The position numbers were made by a program, and so were the translations under genes. Below are positions 52,356 through 63,291 of a stretch of DNA of 63,291 nt, piece by piece (within the stretch, counting starts at the first letter, position 1; each line of letters starts with the position of its first letter). The notes below the pieces were generated by a model. It saw only the letters and a program-made list of their open reading frames with translations, was not told the DNA's origin and did not search any database. The stretch is from Sva-07 sp041685755 (GTDB lineage: Bacteria; Actinomycetota; Acidimicrobiia; Acidimicrobiales; Ilumatobacteraceae). The stretch spans positions 1-63,291 of the forward strand of contig JAWLFC010000006.1 in the NCBI GenBank assembly GCA_041685755.1. Reading direction: 5' to 3'.

Positions 52356-52746
52356 GGCGATCTCCGGACGAGGTTCGGGGCCACGCCGAACGGCCGGGAT
52401 CCGACGACACCGGCGAGCAGCGACGTTCGTCCCCAGACTGGCGTGCCCAGACTGACTTGCCAAGGCTACGGCCGAGGTCGCACCCGCGCCAACCCTCACG
52501 TCAACCTCGTCGCGAGCCACGCTCGGAGCCGGTGACCAAACCACATCGGTGTAAGTTGTCCACACCCCGGCGATCGCACATCGTCCCAGCTCACGACCTT
52601 CTTTCCGCTGATTCGTGTCGCAGGAGTGTCAGGTTTTCCTCACGTTGTCGAGCTGATAGTTTCACCTGCCCGCCCTTGCGACATCGGTGTCCACATCGTG
52701 TGGACAACCATGTGGATTGCTGTGGCGTGGATCGGGAGATGACCAG
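52356..52746. other. rpmH-dnaA intergenic region, part of oriC
   Basis: 391 bases between divergent rpmH and dnaA. DnaA boxes: TTGTCCACA at 52556-52564; an inverted pair at 52687-52707, TGTCCACA-TCG-TGTGGACA, a perfect 8+3+8 palindrome; and a weaker TGTGGATTG at 52711-52719. A pyrimidine-rich, comparatively AT-rich stretch lies near 52590-52660 (CTTTCCGCTGATTCG). It must also carry the promoters for both operons. The palindrome lies 40 bases before the dnaA start, so DnaA probably represses itself. Confidence 0.8.
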
Positions 52747-54156
52747 GTGAGCGACAGCGCAGACGTGTGGACCCAAGTGACGCTGGCGCTTCGCTCACAG
52801 CTGGCCGAGTCGGTCTGGTTCTCCACGTTCCAGGATGTCACCCCGCTCGACTCCGATGCCGACACACTCCGGCTGCTCGCTCCGAGCGCCTACGTACGCG
52901 ACCGGATCCTCAGCCGCTACCTGCCATTGGTGACCGCCGCGCTCGACGACGTGGGAGAGGGCCGTCGCACCGTCGAGATCGACGTCGAGACCGTCGCCCA
53001 GTCCGACCCCGTACCGGAGATGATTCCCGAGCTGGTGCAGGTCGAACCCACCGCACCGTCGGCAAGCCAGATGGGCAGGCGCCACACCGACGTCGACACG
53101 CGAACCGACTCGACTCGCTCCCTGCTGCTCGACGAGGCCGGCCTGAACCCCCGCTACACCTTCGAGACCTTCGTCAAGGGCGCCTCCAACCAGTTCGCGC
53201 TCGCTGCAGCCCTGCGTGTCGCGGAGACCCCGGCGCGCAGCTACAACCCGTTGTTCATCTACGGCTCCGCCGGGCTCGGCAAGACCCACCTCCTCCACGC
53301 CATCGGGCACTACGTCCACTCGAACTACCAGCATCACGAGGTCCGCTACGTCTCCACCGAGACGTTCATGAACGAATACGTCGACGCGATCCGCCAGAAC
53401 ACGACCAACTCGTTGCGACGGCGGTACCGCGACATCGACGTGCTGTTGATCGACGACATCCAGTTCATCGCCGGCAAGGAGGGCCTCCAGGAGGAGTTCT
53501 TCCACACCTTCAACTCACTCCACGGCGCCAACAAGCAGGTCGTCATCTCCTCCGATCGCATGCCCGACGCGATCCCCACCCTCGAAGAACGTCTCCGCGG
53601 ACGCTTCAAGTGGGGCTTGATCACCGACATCCAGCCACCCGACCTCGAGACGCGACTCGCCATCTTGCGCAACAAGTCCGAACGTGACCGGGTCCTCGTC
53701 CCCGACGAGACACTCGAGTTCATCGCCACCAACATCGCCACCAACATCCGCGAGCTCGAAGGGGCCCTGATCCGGGTCACCGCCTACGCCAGCCTCAATC
53801 AGGTCCCGATCAGCACCGACCTCGCCCAGACCCAGCTCGCCGACCTGCTCAACGACAGCAAACCCAAGGCCCGCACCGACGAGGAGCTCCTCGCCGACAT
53901 CGCCGCCATCTTGAAGTTTCCCGTCGAGGACCTGAAGGGCCGCAGCCGTCAACGACCGCTCGTGACCGCTCGCCAGATCGCGATGTACGTCTTTCGCGAG
54001 TTGACCGACCTGAGCTATCCGGCGATCGCCCGGCTCTTCGGCGGTCGCGACCACACGACGGTGATCCACGCCAACGAGAAGATCCAACGTCTGATGAGCG
54101 AACGCAAGCAGATCTACGACCAGGTGACCGACCTGCTCCAGCAGCTCAAGGCATGA
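52747..54156 (+). CDS. dnaA: Chromosomal replication initiator DnaA
   Basis: 469 residues. Domain I (1-85), a short linker, the AAA+ domain with Walker A GSAGLGKT (173-180) and LLIDDIQF, and domain IV ending with GGRDHTTVIHA (about 432-442). The linker (85-125) is much shorter than in Streptomyces or Mycobacterium. The GTG start is preceded by GGGAG 9 bases away; a longer in-frame ATG at 52687 would lie across DnaA boxes and is rejected. Confidence 0.97.
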   Translation: MSDSADVWTQVTLALRSQLAESVWFSTFQDVTPLDSDADTLRLLAPSAYVRDRILSRYLPLVTAALDDVGEGRRTVEIDVETVAQSDPVPEMIPELVQVEPTAPSASQMGRRHTDVDTRTDSTRSLLLDEAGLNPRYTFETFVKGASNQFALAAALRVAETPARSYNPLFIYGSAGLGKTHLLHAIGHYVHSNYQHHEVRYVSTETFMNEYVDAIRQNTTNSLRRRYRDIDVLLIDDIQFIAGKEGLQEEFFHTFNSLHGANKQVVISSDRMPDAIPTLEERLRGRFKWGLITDIQPPDLETRLAILRNKSERDRVLVPDETLEFIATNIATNIRELEGALIRVTAYASLNQVPISTDLAQTQLADLLNDSKPKARTDEELLADIAAILKFPVEDLKGRSRQRPLVTARQIAMYVFRELTDLSYPAIARLFGGRDHTTVIHANEKIQRLMSERKQIYDQVTDLLQQLKA

Positions 54157-54382
54157 ACAACATTGGGGACGCCCGAGGGACAACTCGGCCCGGGACGTGG
54201 ACATCGCCGCGTTGTCCACCGAGCGACACTCGTGCAATTCGCGACGTGGGGATACGGCGCCCATCCCATGTGGACGCCGGCGACCGTCCTACGCTGCAAC
54301 GACGCGTGGTCATCCCCAGTCCACAGCACCTACTACTGACATTGAACATTGAGACATCCCTGCATGAGGAGAAGTGCCCACT
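54157..54382. other. dnaA-dnaN intergenic region, candidate oriC core
   Basis: About 220 bases with degenerate DnaA boxes: ATGTCCACG (complement, 54195-54203), TTGTCCACC (54212-54220), GCGTCCACA (complement, 54269-54277), CAGTCCACA (54317-54325). Next to them is the most AT-rich short stretch of the region (CTACTACTGACATTGAACAT, from 54330), a plausible unwinding element. Confidence 0.6.
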
Positions 54383-55477
54383 GTGAAGTTTCGTTGTGAA
54401 CGTGATGTCCTGGCCGATGCCGTCGGCTCAGCCGGACGAGCTGCCACGAACCGCACCGGCACACTGCCGGTGCTCGCCGGCGTCCGACTGCAGGTCGAGG
54501 GCGACCGTCTCACGGTGACCGGTACCGATCTCGAACTGACGATCCGGTTGACCGTCGAGGTCGGCGGCGAACGCGACGGGGCGGCGGTCGTCCCCGCGCG
54601 TCTCGTGGCCGACATCGTCAAGGCACTCCCCGCCGGAGCGGTGTCGGTGGAACTCGACGACGAGGAGATGTCGATCAGTGCGGGCCGGTCGCAGTTCTCC
54701 GTTCGACCCCTGTCGCTCGAGGACTATCCCGCCCAGAGCGAGTCGACGGCCGAACCGGTGAATCTGCCGGCAGCGGTCGTCGGCGACGCGTTGCGCCAGG
54801 TCGTTCGCGCCGCGTCGACCGACGACGCCCGTGCCGTGCTGACCGGTGTCCTCCTCGCGTCGGAGGAGGACGGCCTGCGACTCGTCGCCACCGACTCGTA
54901 CCGCCTCGCCGTGCGGGACCTGCCCGAGACCACCGTGATGACGTCGGGCAGGAACGTCCTGATCCCGGGCCGGGCGCTCAACGAGCTCCAGCGGGTGATC
55001 GGCGACGTCGAGGAACTCTCGGTGCGCTTCGGTGATCGCGAGGCGACCTTCGACGTGGGCTCCACGCGCCTGAGCACACGGCTCATCGAGGGCGAGTTCC
55101 CGAACTATCGCAACCTGTTGCCCTCGAGTTATCCGAACCTCTTGACCGTCAGCAAGGCCGACATGCTCGAAGCCATCCGTCGGGTCAAGATCCTCGCCCA
55201 GGATTCCACGCCCGTGCGGATCGCGCTCGGCGGTGACACGGTGCAGCTCACGGCGATCACCCAGGACGTCGGCAACGCCGCCGAGGAGATCGATGCGAGC
55301 TACGACGGCAGCGAGATGACCGTGGCGTTCAACCCCGACTACCTCGCCGCCGGCATCGATGCCATCGACAGCGACGACGTCACGCTGGCGACGATGGATC
55401 CGATGAAGCCTGCGGTCCTGCGTGGTGTCGGCAACGACGACTACCTGTATCTCCTGATGCCCGTCCGCGTGCCGTGA
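54383..55477 (+). CDS. dnaN: DNA polymerase III beta clamp
   Basis: 364 residues from the GTG giving MKFRCERDVLADAVGSAGRA, a common start in the family. A GTG three codons upstream (54374) is also possible, but it is only 2 bases after AGGAG. Three clamp domains are seen; the last ends YLLMPVRVP. It encircles DNA and holds the polymerase. Confidence 0.95.
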   Translation: MKFRCERDVLADAVGSAGRAATNRTGTLPVLAGVRLQVEGDRLTVTGTDLELTIRLTVEVGGERDGAAVVPARLVADIVKALPAGAVSVELDDEEMSISAGRSQFSVRPLSLEDYPAQSESTAEPVNLPAAVVGDALRQVVRAASTDDARAVLTGVLLASEEDGLRLVATDSYRLAVRDLPETTVMTSGRNVLIPGRALNELQRVIGDVEELSVRFGDREATFDVGSTRLSTRLIEGEFPNYRNLLPSSYPNLLTVSKADMLEAIRRVKILAQDSTPVRIALGGDTVQLTAITQDVGNAAEEIDASYDGSEMTVAFNPDYLAAGIDAIDSDDVTLATMDPMKPAVLRGVGNDDYLYLLMPVRVP

Positions 55478-55624
55478 TGCTCTTGCGAGGCCTCACAGCG
55501 AGCTGGTGATCGGCCACGTCTGGTCGGCCTCGCATGCAGCTCGTCGCTGGCGCTTCCCTCGCTGCCTTCCAGTCGACGACAGGACCGTTGCGCGGGACGC
55601 GTGTCTGGTTGACTGGATGATCCG
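55478..55624. other. dnaN-recF spacer with inverted repeat
   Basis: 147 bases. GCGAGGCC (55487-55494) pairs with GGCCTCGC further on (about 55526-55533), with inner complementary segments (CAGCGAGCT and AGCTCGTCGCTG). It may be a terminator or attenuator after dnaN. Confidence 0.4.
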
Positions 55625-56713
55625 ATGATCATCGAGCACCTCGAGTTGGTCGACTTCCGCAACTACGTCTCGGGATCGTTCGACCTCCACACCGGCACGA
55701 CCGTGGTCATCGGCGACAACGGCCAGGGAAAGACCAACCTCGCCGAAGCTCTCGCGTTCCTGGCGACGCTGTCGAGCTTCCGCTCCGCACCTGACGACGC
55801 GCTGGTTCGCGCCGGCGCCGACACCGCGGTGATCCGAGCCACGATCCGCCAGGACGACGGCCGCGAGACGCTCGTCGAGATCGAGATCGCAGCTGTGGGG
55901 CGCAACCGGGTGCAGGTCAACCGCCAGAAACTCGGCCGTGCGCGCGAGCTGCTGGGCAGTGTGCGGGTGACGGTGTTCTCGCCCGACGATCTCGTGCTCG
56001 TCAAGGGCGGCCCGGGCGACCGGCGCCGATTCCTGGACGACACGCTGGTTGCGCTGGCGACCAAGTACGACGGCATCCGCCTCGAGATCGATCGCATCGT
56101 CCGCCAGCGCAACACGCTGCTCAAGCAGGCCGCCGGGCACCTCACCGACGACATCGAGGTCACCCTCGACGTCTGGGACGCCAAGTTCGCCACCGTGGCC
56201 GACCAGTTCGGCCATGCCCGCGCCACCCTGGTTGCCCGGCTGGAACCGATGGTGCACGAGGCCTACGAGCACCTTGCCGGGACGCCGACGCCTCTCGAGT
56301 TGCGCTACGAACCGGCATGGCGGACGTTGGGTCTCGCCGCCGCACTGCGCGAGGCGAGAACCACCGATCTGCGTCGCGGGGTGAGCACCGTCGGTCCGCA
56401 CCGCGACGAGCTGTCGATGTCGATCGGTGGGTTGCCCAGTCGCACGCATGCATCACAGGGCGAGCAGCGCACGCTGGCACTGGCGCTGCGCCTGGCCGGT
56501 CATCGCCTCGTCACCGAACGAACGGGCACCGCACCGGTCCTCGTGCTCGACGACGTGCTCTCCGAACTCGACGACGGTCGGGCGACAGCGCTGCTCGTGC
56601 ACCTCCCCGTCGGCCAGGTCGTCATCACGACGGCCAGCGAGCTCCCACCGGCGGCACGCACCGATCACGTCCTGCGCGTCGTCGCCGGCGAGGTCGTCGC
56701 CGAGGTCCGGTGA
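55625..56713 (+). CDS. recF: DNA replication and repair protein RecF
   Basis: 362 residues. Walker A GDNGQGKTNLAEAL, the STVGPHRDEL segment, the signature ASQGEQRTLALALRLAG and Walker B VLVLDDVLSELD. RecF loads RecA at gaps with RecO/RecR. The stop overlaps the DUF721 start by one base (TGATG). Confidence 0.96.
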   Translation: MIIEHLELVDFRNYVSGSFDLHTGTTVVIGDNGQGKTNLAEALAFLATLSSFRSAPDDALVRAGADTAVIRATIRQDDGRETLVEIEIAAVGRNRVQVNRQKLGRARELLGSVRVTVFSPDDLVLVKGGPGDRRRFLDDTLVALATKYDGIRLEIDRIVRQRNTLLKQAAGHLTDDIEVTLDVWDAKFATVADQFGHARATLVARLEPMVHEAYEHLAGTPTPLELRYEPAWRTLGLAAALREARTTDLRRGVSTVGPHRDELSMSIGGLPSRTHASQGEQRTLALALRLAGHRLVTERTGTAPVLVLDDVLSELDDGRATALLVHLPVGQVVITTASELPPAARTDHVLRVVAGEVVAEVR

Positions 56714-57036
56714 TGGCGCGGTACGGTGCGGTCGTGGCCGATCCCGTTCCCCTGTCGCGATCACTCGATTCGGTGATGAAGTCGCTGCGGGGGACCGACC
56801 GCATCCAGATCGGCGGCGTGTTCGGACGCTGGGACGATGCGGTCGGCGAGGCGGTCGCCGCCCATGTTCGACCGGTCCGACTCGACGACGGCGTGCTCAC
56901 CGTCGAAGCCGACGATCCGGCCTGGGCCACCCAGGTGAAGTTTCTCGGGGCAACGATCACCTCGCGACTCCACGAGGTGGCCGGCGTGCAGGTCGAGCGC
57001 CTCGAGGTGCGGGTGGCACGAACGCCGCGGGCCTGA
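56713..57036 (+). CDS. DUF721 (DciA-like) protein
   Basis: 107 residues. It has PLSRSLDSVMKSLRG, VFGRWDDAVGEAVAAHVRPVRLDDGVLTVEADDPAWATQVKFL and a final hydrophobic-basic strand. This is the DUF721/DciA family, which in several bacteria loads the replicative helicase. No DnaC/DnaI loader is seen here, so it is a good candidate loader for the intein-bearing DnaB. Translationally coupled to recF. Confidence 0.88.
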   Translation: MARYGAVVADPVPLSRSLDSVMKSLRGTDRIQIGGVFGRWDDAVGEAVAAHVRPVRLDDGVLTVEADDPAWATQVKFLGATITSRLHEVAGVQVERLEVRVARTPRA

Positions 57037-57077
57037 GAACGGGGCTCGGGTTCACCGACTCGGTGACACCGCGCTGG

Positions 57078-57083
57078 TAGGCT
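57078..57083 (+). promoter_or_regulatory. Candidate gyrB -10 box TAGGCT
   Basis: TAGGCT lies 42 bases after the DUF721 stop and would give a leader of about 127 bases before gyrB. Confidence 0.4.
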
Positions 57084-57216
57084 GAACGACATTCGCGACG
57101 CCCTCTGGGCGCCGGTCCGACGCTCCCGTCGGCGACCGGCCGACCAGGGAGTTCGCCCCGCACACTGCCCGACGCCCGGGCATTCACGTCACACAGCCAG
57201 AAGTATCGAGGTACGA

Positions 57217-59247
<2,031 letters not shown>

Positions 59248-59298
59248 GCCCCATCACATTCGACGCTCGACTCCCCTTGACCTCTCGGACATCACCAC

Positions 59299-61749
59299 AT
59301 GACTGACACCAACGACACCCCACCGATCGATCCGATCCAGCCGATCTCGCTCAGCGACGAGATGGAGACCTCCTTTCTCGAGTACGCGATGTCGGTCATC
59401 ATGTCGCGTGCGCTGCCCGACGTCCGCGACGGTCTCAAGCCGGTGCACCGCCGGATCATCTGGGACATGGAGGACCAGGGGTTCCGGCCCGACCGTGCGC
59501 ACGTGAAGTGCGCCCGCGTCACCGGCGACACGATGGCGCGGTTCCACCCCCACGGTGACAGCGCCATCTACGACGCGCTCGTGCGTATGGCCCAACCGTT
59601 CTCGTTGCGCCACCCGCTGATCGACTTCCACGGCAACTACGGGAGCCCGGACTTCGGGCCTGCAGCGGCCCGCTACACCGAGTGCCGTCTGAACCCGCTG
59701 GCGATGCAGTTGCTCGCCGACATCGACGAGGACACCGTCGACATGATCCCGAACTACGACGGCTCGACCGAGCAGCCCGTCGTGTTGCCGGCGCGGTTCC
59801 CGAACCTCCTGGTCAACGGCAGCCAGGGCATCGCCGTCGGCATGGCCACGAACATCCCGCCGCACAACCTCGGCGAGGTGATCGACGCCGTCGTGCACCT
59901 GCTCGACCACCCCGATGCCACGCCCGACGACCTGATGGAGTTCGTGAAGGGTCCCGACTTCCCGACCGGCGCCAGCATCCTCGGTCGTGCCGGAATCATC
60001 GACGCGTACCGCACCGGGCGCGGCTCGGTGAAGATGCGTGCCACGGTCGCGATCGAAGAGGCCCGAAACGGCCGGATGGAGATCGTCGTCTCCGAACTGC
60101 CGTACCAGACCAGCTGTTCGGCCATCGCGTCGCGCATCCAGGATCTCGTCGACGCCGGTGACCTCGACGGGATCGCCGACGTCAACGACGCCTCCTCGGG
60201 CGGCCAGACCAACCTGATCATCACGCTCAAGCGCGATGCCAACGCGAACGTCGTCAAGAACAACCTGTTCAAGCTCACCCAGCTCCAGTCGACGTTCTCG
60301 ATCAACATGGTGGCCCTCGTCGACGGCGTACCGCGTCAGGTCAACCTGCGAGACGCGCTCGTGGCCTACGTCGCCCACCAACGCGACGTGATCACCCGCC
60401 GTTCGCAGTTCCGCCTCGACAAGGCCAAGCGACGCGAGCACATCCTCGAGGGTCGCATCAAGGCCCTCGACGTGATCGACGCCATCATCGCCCTCATCCG
60501 GGCCAGCGACGACGTCGCCGCCGCTCGTGAGGGCCTGATGGCGGCGCCGTACGAGTTCAGCGAGGTTCAGGCGAACGACATCCTCGACATGCAGTTGCGT
60601 CAGTTGACCCGTCTCTCGCGCATCGACCTGCAGACCGAACTCGACGACACCCGGGCCAACATCATCGATCTGCAGGAGATCCTCGACAGCCCCGAGCGTC
60701 TCAGCACCGTGATCCGTGACGAGATCAGCGCCATCAGGGACGAGTTCGCGACACCGCGAGTGTGCGAGCTCACCTACGACGACGGCGAGATGTCGATCGA
60801 GGACCTCGTCGACGACAAGGAACTGGTCGTCGTGATGACCCAGGCGCAGTACGTCAAGGCGGTCTCGGCCGACGCGTTCAAGACCCAGGGCCGCGGCGGG
60901 CGTGGGGTGTCCGGCGGCAAGATGAAGGCCGACGACATCGTCCGCCACGTCATCTTCACGACCGCCCACGCCCACCTGTTGTTCTTCTCCAATCGCGGCA
61001 AGGTGTACCGCCTGCGCGCCCTCGAGATCCCCGAGCGCGAGCGGACAGCGAAGGGGATGCCGATCGTCAACCTGCTCCCGCTCCAGGCCGACGAACACAT
61101 CCAGGCGATCATCGACACCCGCGACTTCGCCGGTGAACGGTTCCTGTTCTTCGCCACCAAGAAGGGCACGGTCAAGAAGACGGCCTTCGACGCCTACGAC
61201 TCGAGCCGGCGCGACGGCTTGATCGCCATCAACCTGCGCGACGACGACGAGCTCGTGCGGGTGATCGAGACCAGCGGCAGCGACGACATCTTCATGGTGA
61301 GTCGCAACGGCATGACGATCCGCTTCGATGAGAACGACGTGCGGGCGATGGGCCGAACCGCCGGCGGCGTGCGGGGCATGAAGCTGAAGAACGCCGACGA
61401 CCGTGTGGTGTCGGTCGACGTGGCCCGCGACGACACCGCGATCCTGATCATGACCGAGGCCGGCTACGGCAAGCGCACACAGCTCGACAGGTTCAACACC
61501 CAGGGCCGCGGTGGCCAGGGGGTACGCGGCATCAAGCTGACCGGCAAGAAGGGTTCGGTCGTGGCTGCGTTCATGGTCGGCCTCGACGACGAGATCGTGG
61601 CCGTGTCGAACAACGGCGTCACGATTCGCATGGAGGTCCGCGGCATCTCGTCGCAGGGTCGAGACGCCACCGGTGTGCGGATGATGAACATCGACGACGG
61701 CGACGCTGTCGGTTCGGTCGCTCCGATCCTGGCGGTCGACGAGGCCTGA
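59299..61749 (+). CDS. gyrA: DNA gyrase subunit A
   Basis: 816 residues. The catalytic Tyr lies in AAARYTECRL. The quinolone region HPHGDSAIYDALVRMAQ keeps the Ser and Asp of sensitive gyrases. Six-bladed C-terminal domain from about 500; the GyrA box reads QGRGGQG (two close variants occur), slightly off the QRRGGKG consensus. Works with GyrB to introduce negative supercoils. Confidence 0.97.
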   Translation: MTDTNDTPPIDPIQPISLSDEMETSFLEYAMSVIMSRALPDVRDGLKPVHRRIIWDMEDQGFRPDRAHVKCARVTGDTMARFHPHGDSAIYDALVRMAQPFSLRHPLIDFHGNYGSPDFGPAAARYTECRLNPLAMQLLADIDEDTVDMIPNYDGSTEQPVVLPARFPNLLVNGSQGIAVGMATNIPPHNLGEVIDAVVHLLDHPDATPDDLMEFVKGPDFPTGASILGRAGIIDAYRTGRGSVKMRATVAIEEARNGRMEIVVSELPYQTSCSAIASRIQDLVDAGDLDGIADVNDASSGGQTNLIITLKRDANANVVKNNLFKLTQLQSTFSINMVALVDGVPRQVNLRDALVAYVAHQRDVITRRSQFRLDKAKRREHILEGRIKALDVIDAIIALIRASDDVAAAREGLMAAPYEFSEVQANDILDMQLRQLTRLSRIDLQTELDDTRANIIDLQEILDSPERLSTVIRDEISAIRDEFATPRVCELTYDDGEMSIEDLVDDKELVVVMTQAQYVKAVSADAFKTQGRGGRGVSGGKMKADDIVRHVIFTTAHAHLLFFSNRGKVYRLRALEIPERERTAKGMPIVNLLPLQADEHIQAIIDTRDFAGERFLFFATKKGTVKKTAFDAYDSSRRDGLIAINLRDDDELVRVIETSGSDDIFMVSRNGMTIRFDENDVRAMGRTAGGVRGMKLKNADDRVVSVDVARDDTAILIMTEAGYGKRTQLDRFNTQGRGGQGVRGIKLTGKKGSVVAAFMVGLDDEIVAVSNNGVTIRMEVRGISSQGRDATGVRMMNIDDGDAVGSVAPILAVDEA

Positions 61750-61752
61750 GTC

Positions 61753-61800
61753 GCGACGACGCTCGGCGTCGCGCCACCTTGCGGCCTGCGGGCCGCCCTT
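61753..61800 (+). terminator. Possible gyrA terminator hairpins
   Basis: GCGACG and CGTCGC pair in 61753-61772, and GCGGCC-TGCG-GGCCGC forms a tight hairpin at 61781-61796 followed by CCTT. There is no long T-run. Confidence 0.45.
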
Positions 61801-61838
61801 CGATCACCGGCTGGCGGTGACGACGACAGGAGTGGGTG

Positions 61839-62159
61839 ATGACGCGTCGAGTGTGCGATGACGGCCAGGCAGCGGTGCTGCTGGTGATGGTGGTGTGCGC
61901 GATGTTCGTGGTGTCCGTGGGGGCGCTGGCGGCACTGGGCCGGGACATGACGGATCGCACCCGCGCCCAGAGTGCCGCCGACGCGGCCGCGCTCGCCGGC
62001 GTGGTGCAGGGCCGCGGCATCGGCGAGGAGATCGCTGCCCGGCACGGGGCGTCGGTCGTGGCGTGGAGCACCAGCACCGCTGCTGACGGGCAGGTGGTCA
62101 CCGTGGTGGTTCGCCTGGGCGACGCCACGGCCACGGCCCGGGCGTCGGACCGACCGTGA
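61839..62159 (+). CDS. TadE/TadG-like pseudopilin-region protein
   Basis: 106 residues. A basic start, then one helix (AAVLLVMVVCAMFVVSVGALAALG) and the DMTDRTRAQSAADAAALAGVVQG stretch typical of TadE/TadG-like and Rv3654c-like proteins, which resemble prepilin N-termini. An AGGAG site lies 6 bases before this ATG. No tad operon is nearby; the gene is isolated. Confidence 0.75.
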   Translation: MTRRVCDDGQAAVLLVMVVCAMFVVSVGALAALGRDMTDRTRAQSAADAAALAGVVQGRGIGEEIAARHGASVVAWSTSTAADGQVVTVVVRLGDATATARASDRP

Positions 62160-62191
62160 CACCGTGACGGGACGTTGGACGAACGGATGCG

Positions 62192-62197
62192 TACACT
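62192..62197 (+). promoter_or_regulatory. -10 box TACACT for the DUF3566 gene
   Basis: TACACT lies 7 bases before the ATG at 62205. The intervening CGAGGAG could also act as a ribosome-binding site if transcription started earlier. Confidence 0.5.
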
Positions 62198-62204
62198 CGA
62201 GGAG

Positions 62205-63116
62205 ATGAGCCAGACCGAGCGCGCGCTGGACGAGGCGCTCGACGACACCGACGACGACCCGATCGACGACGACGTCGAGGTGTTCGTCGACGACGACGTC
62301 GACGACGAGGCGTACGAGCTGCCCGCCATCGTCATGGCGACCGAGCCCGAGCCCGACGAGCCCGAGTCGATTCCATCCGGTGCCGACCCGCTCCTCGCTC
62401 GCTCGACGGTCGCCGACGATTCGGTCGGGCTCGATCCGGGTGTCGAGCCCGATGTGTCCGACGACGTCCTCGAGGAGCTCCGGCGCGCCGATGTCGACGG
62501 TCCCACCGTGGAGTTCGCCCCCCAGGACGACACCTCGTCGGCCATGCGCCGACCACGTCGATCCGCCGAGTACGACCCGTCGCCGTTCCCGATACCGGTC
62601 ACGGCGCCCCGCATGCTCGGCCGCAAGCCGCGTGTGCGGCGCGTCACCCGCGTCGTGCGTCACGTCGACCCCTGGAGCGTGTTCAAGATCGCACTCGTCG
62701 CGAACCTGGTGCTGTACCTCATCGTGTTGGTCGCCGGCGTGTTGTTGTGGAACGTGGCCTATGCCACGGGCACGGTCGACAACGTCGAGCGGTTCTTCGA
62801 GTCGTTCGGCTGGGCGTCGTTCGAGTTCAACGGCGGGCAGATCTACCACAGCGCCTGGATCGGTGGGCTCTTCCTCGTCATCGGCCTCACCGGCCTCGCC
62901 GTGCTCCTGGCCACACTGTTCAACCTGATCACCGACCTGGTGGGCGGTATGAGGTTCACGGTGCTCGAAGAGGAGGTCGTCGAGACCCGCGCCTCACCGA
63001 TGCGCCGTTTCGTGGTGCGTCGACCCGAGCCGGAGGTGCCGGTCGTGTTGCACGACGAATCCGGTCCGATGATCCGCGATGGTGTCGTCGACGACAGCGG
63101 CGAACTTCCCCGCTGA
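62205..63116 (+). CDS. DUF3566 transmembrane protein
   Basis: 303 residues. A very acidic N-terminal half (DDTDDDPIDDDVEVFVDDDV) is followed by the DUF3566 domain: RHVDPWSVFKIALVANLVLY (first helix), GTVDNVERFFESFGW, and a second helix ending in TLFNLITDLVGG. In Mycobacterium the equivalent gene (Rv0007) also follows gyrA and precedes tRNA-Ile. Role unknown, linked by position to gyrase and cell division. Confidence 0.9.
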   Translation: MSQTERALDEALDDTDDDPIDDDVEVFVDDDVDDEAYELPAIVMATEPEPDEPESIPSGADPLLARSTVADDSVGLDPGVEPDVSDDVLEELRRADVDGPTVEFAPQDDTSSAMRRPRRSAEYDPSPFPIPVTAPRMLGRKPRVRRVTRVVRHVDPWSVFKIALVANLVLYLIVLVAGVLLWNVAYATGTVDNVERFFESFGWASFEFNGGQIYHSAWIGGLFLVIGLTGLAVLLATLFNLITDLVGGMRFTVLEEEVVETRASPMRRFVVRRPEPEVPVVLHDESGPMIRDGVVDDSGELPR

Positions 63117-63174
63117 TTCCGGTCGCCGTGCGGCGTGGAAGCCTGCGGCGGACCGATAACCTCTCCGACTTGCC

Positions 63175-63251
63175 GGGGCTATAGCTCAGTCGGTTAGAGC
63201 GCTGCCCTGATAAGGCAGAGGTCACAAGTTCGATTCTTGTTAGCCCCACCA
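63175..63251 (+). tRNA. tRNA-Ile (anticodon GAT)
   Basis: A 74-base cloverleaf plus encoded CCA. Acceptor GGGGCTA pairs with TAGCCCC; D-loop AGTCGGTTAGA; anticodon stem CTGCC/GGCAG around the loop with GAT; T-arm GTTCGATTC. TAACCT (63157-63162) is a plausible -10. Confidence 0.97.
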
Positions 63252-63291
63252 CGAAACCCCTGGTAGATCGCATCCGAGGCGCCGACAGGCG

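Overview
The window is high-GC DNA carrying the chromosomal replication origin of an actinobacterium. Gene order around the origin closely follows that of Mycobacterium: pcnA, an Rv3909-like gene, an ECF sigma factor with its anti-sigma factor, trxB, trxA and cwlM on one side; then parB, parA, rsmG, jag, yidC, yidD, rnpA, rpmH | dnaA, dnaN, recF, DUF721, gyrB, gyrA, DUF3566 and tRNA-Ile. The rpsF-ssb-rpsR-rplI-dnaB block also matches, including an intein in DnaB. Several mycobacterial features are missing (murJ at its usual place, a long DnaA linker). Together with F420-type enzymes and very compact spacing this suggests a deep-branching class such as Acidimicrobiia (Ilumatobacter-like). That placement is inference. 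The sequence contains one 100-N scaffold gap, so it is a draft or metagenome assembly.

Layout. 1-7.7 kb: a gene tail, a DM13 protein, an MMPL exporter divergent from its TetR regulator, an F420-type oxidoreductase, a FabH-like synthase, EngB and a lipoprotein. 7.4-11.5 kb: a TrkH/TrkA potassium system and a DUF389 membrane protein. 11.6-15.7 kb: a tightly linked amidohydrolase / TauD dioxygenase / class III aminotransferase operon. 15.7-26.1 kb: PH-SHOCT protein, TrmB, acetyltransferase, pirin, methyltransferase, PurE/PurK, a large membrane protein with a degenerate kinase-like segment, and two PLP enzymes. 26.1-30.7 kb: the dnaB(intein)-rplI-rpsR-ssb-rpsF block. 30.9-36.5 kb: DUF192, DUF5318, methyltransferase, GGDEF/EAL protein and CCA-adding enzyme. 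36.6-46.5 kb: a run of plus-strand cell-envelope and redox genes ending in a CwlM-like protein. 46.7-52.4 kb: the minus-strand parB-to-rpmH block with two parS sites. 52.4-63.3 kb: the origin and the plus-strand dnaA-to-gyrA block, a TadE-like protein, a DUF3566 protein and tRNA-Ile.

Two genome-wide habits stand out. First, many start codons (ATG or GTG) lie only 6-8 bases after a TANNNT -10 box with no Shine-Dalgarno sequence, which implies leaderless mRNAs. This pattern decides several starts and suggests that the ECF sigma gene begins with ATC. Second, a GGGGTC-T-GACCCC-centred palindrome of 27-29 bases sits at three gene 3' ends. In one case it supplies the stop codons of both convergent genes.
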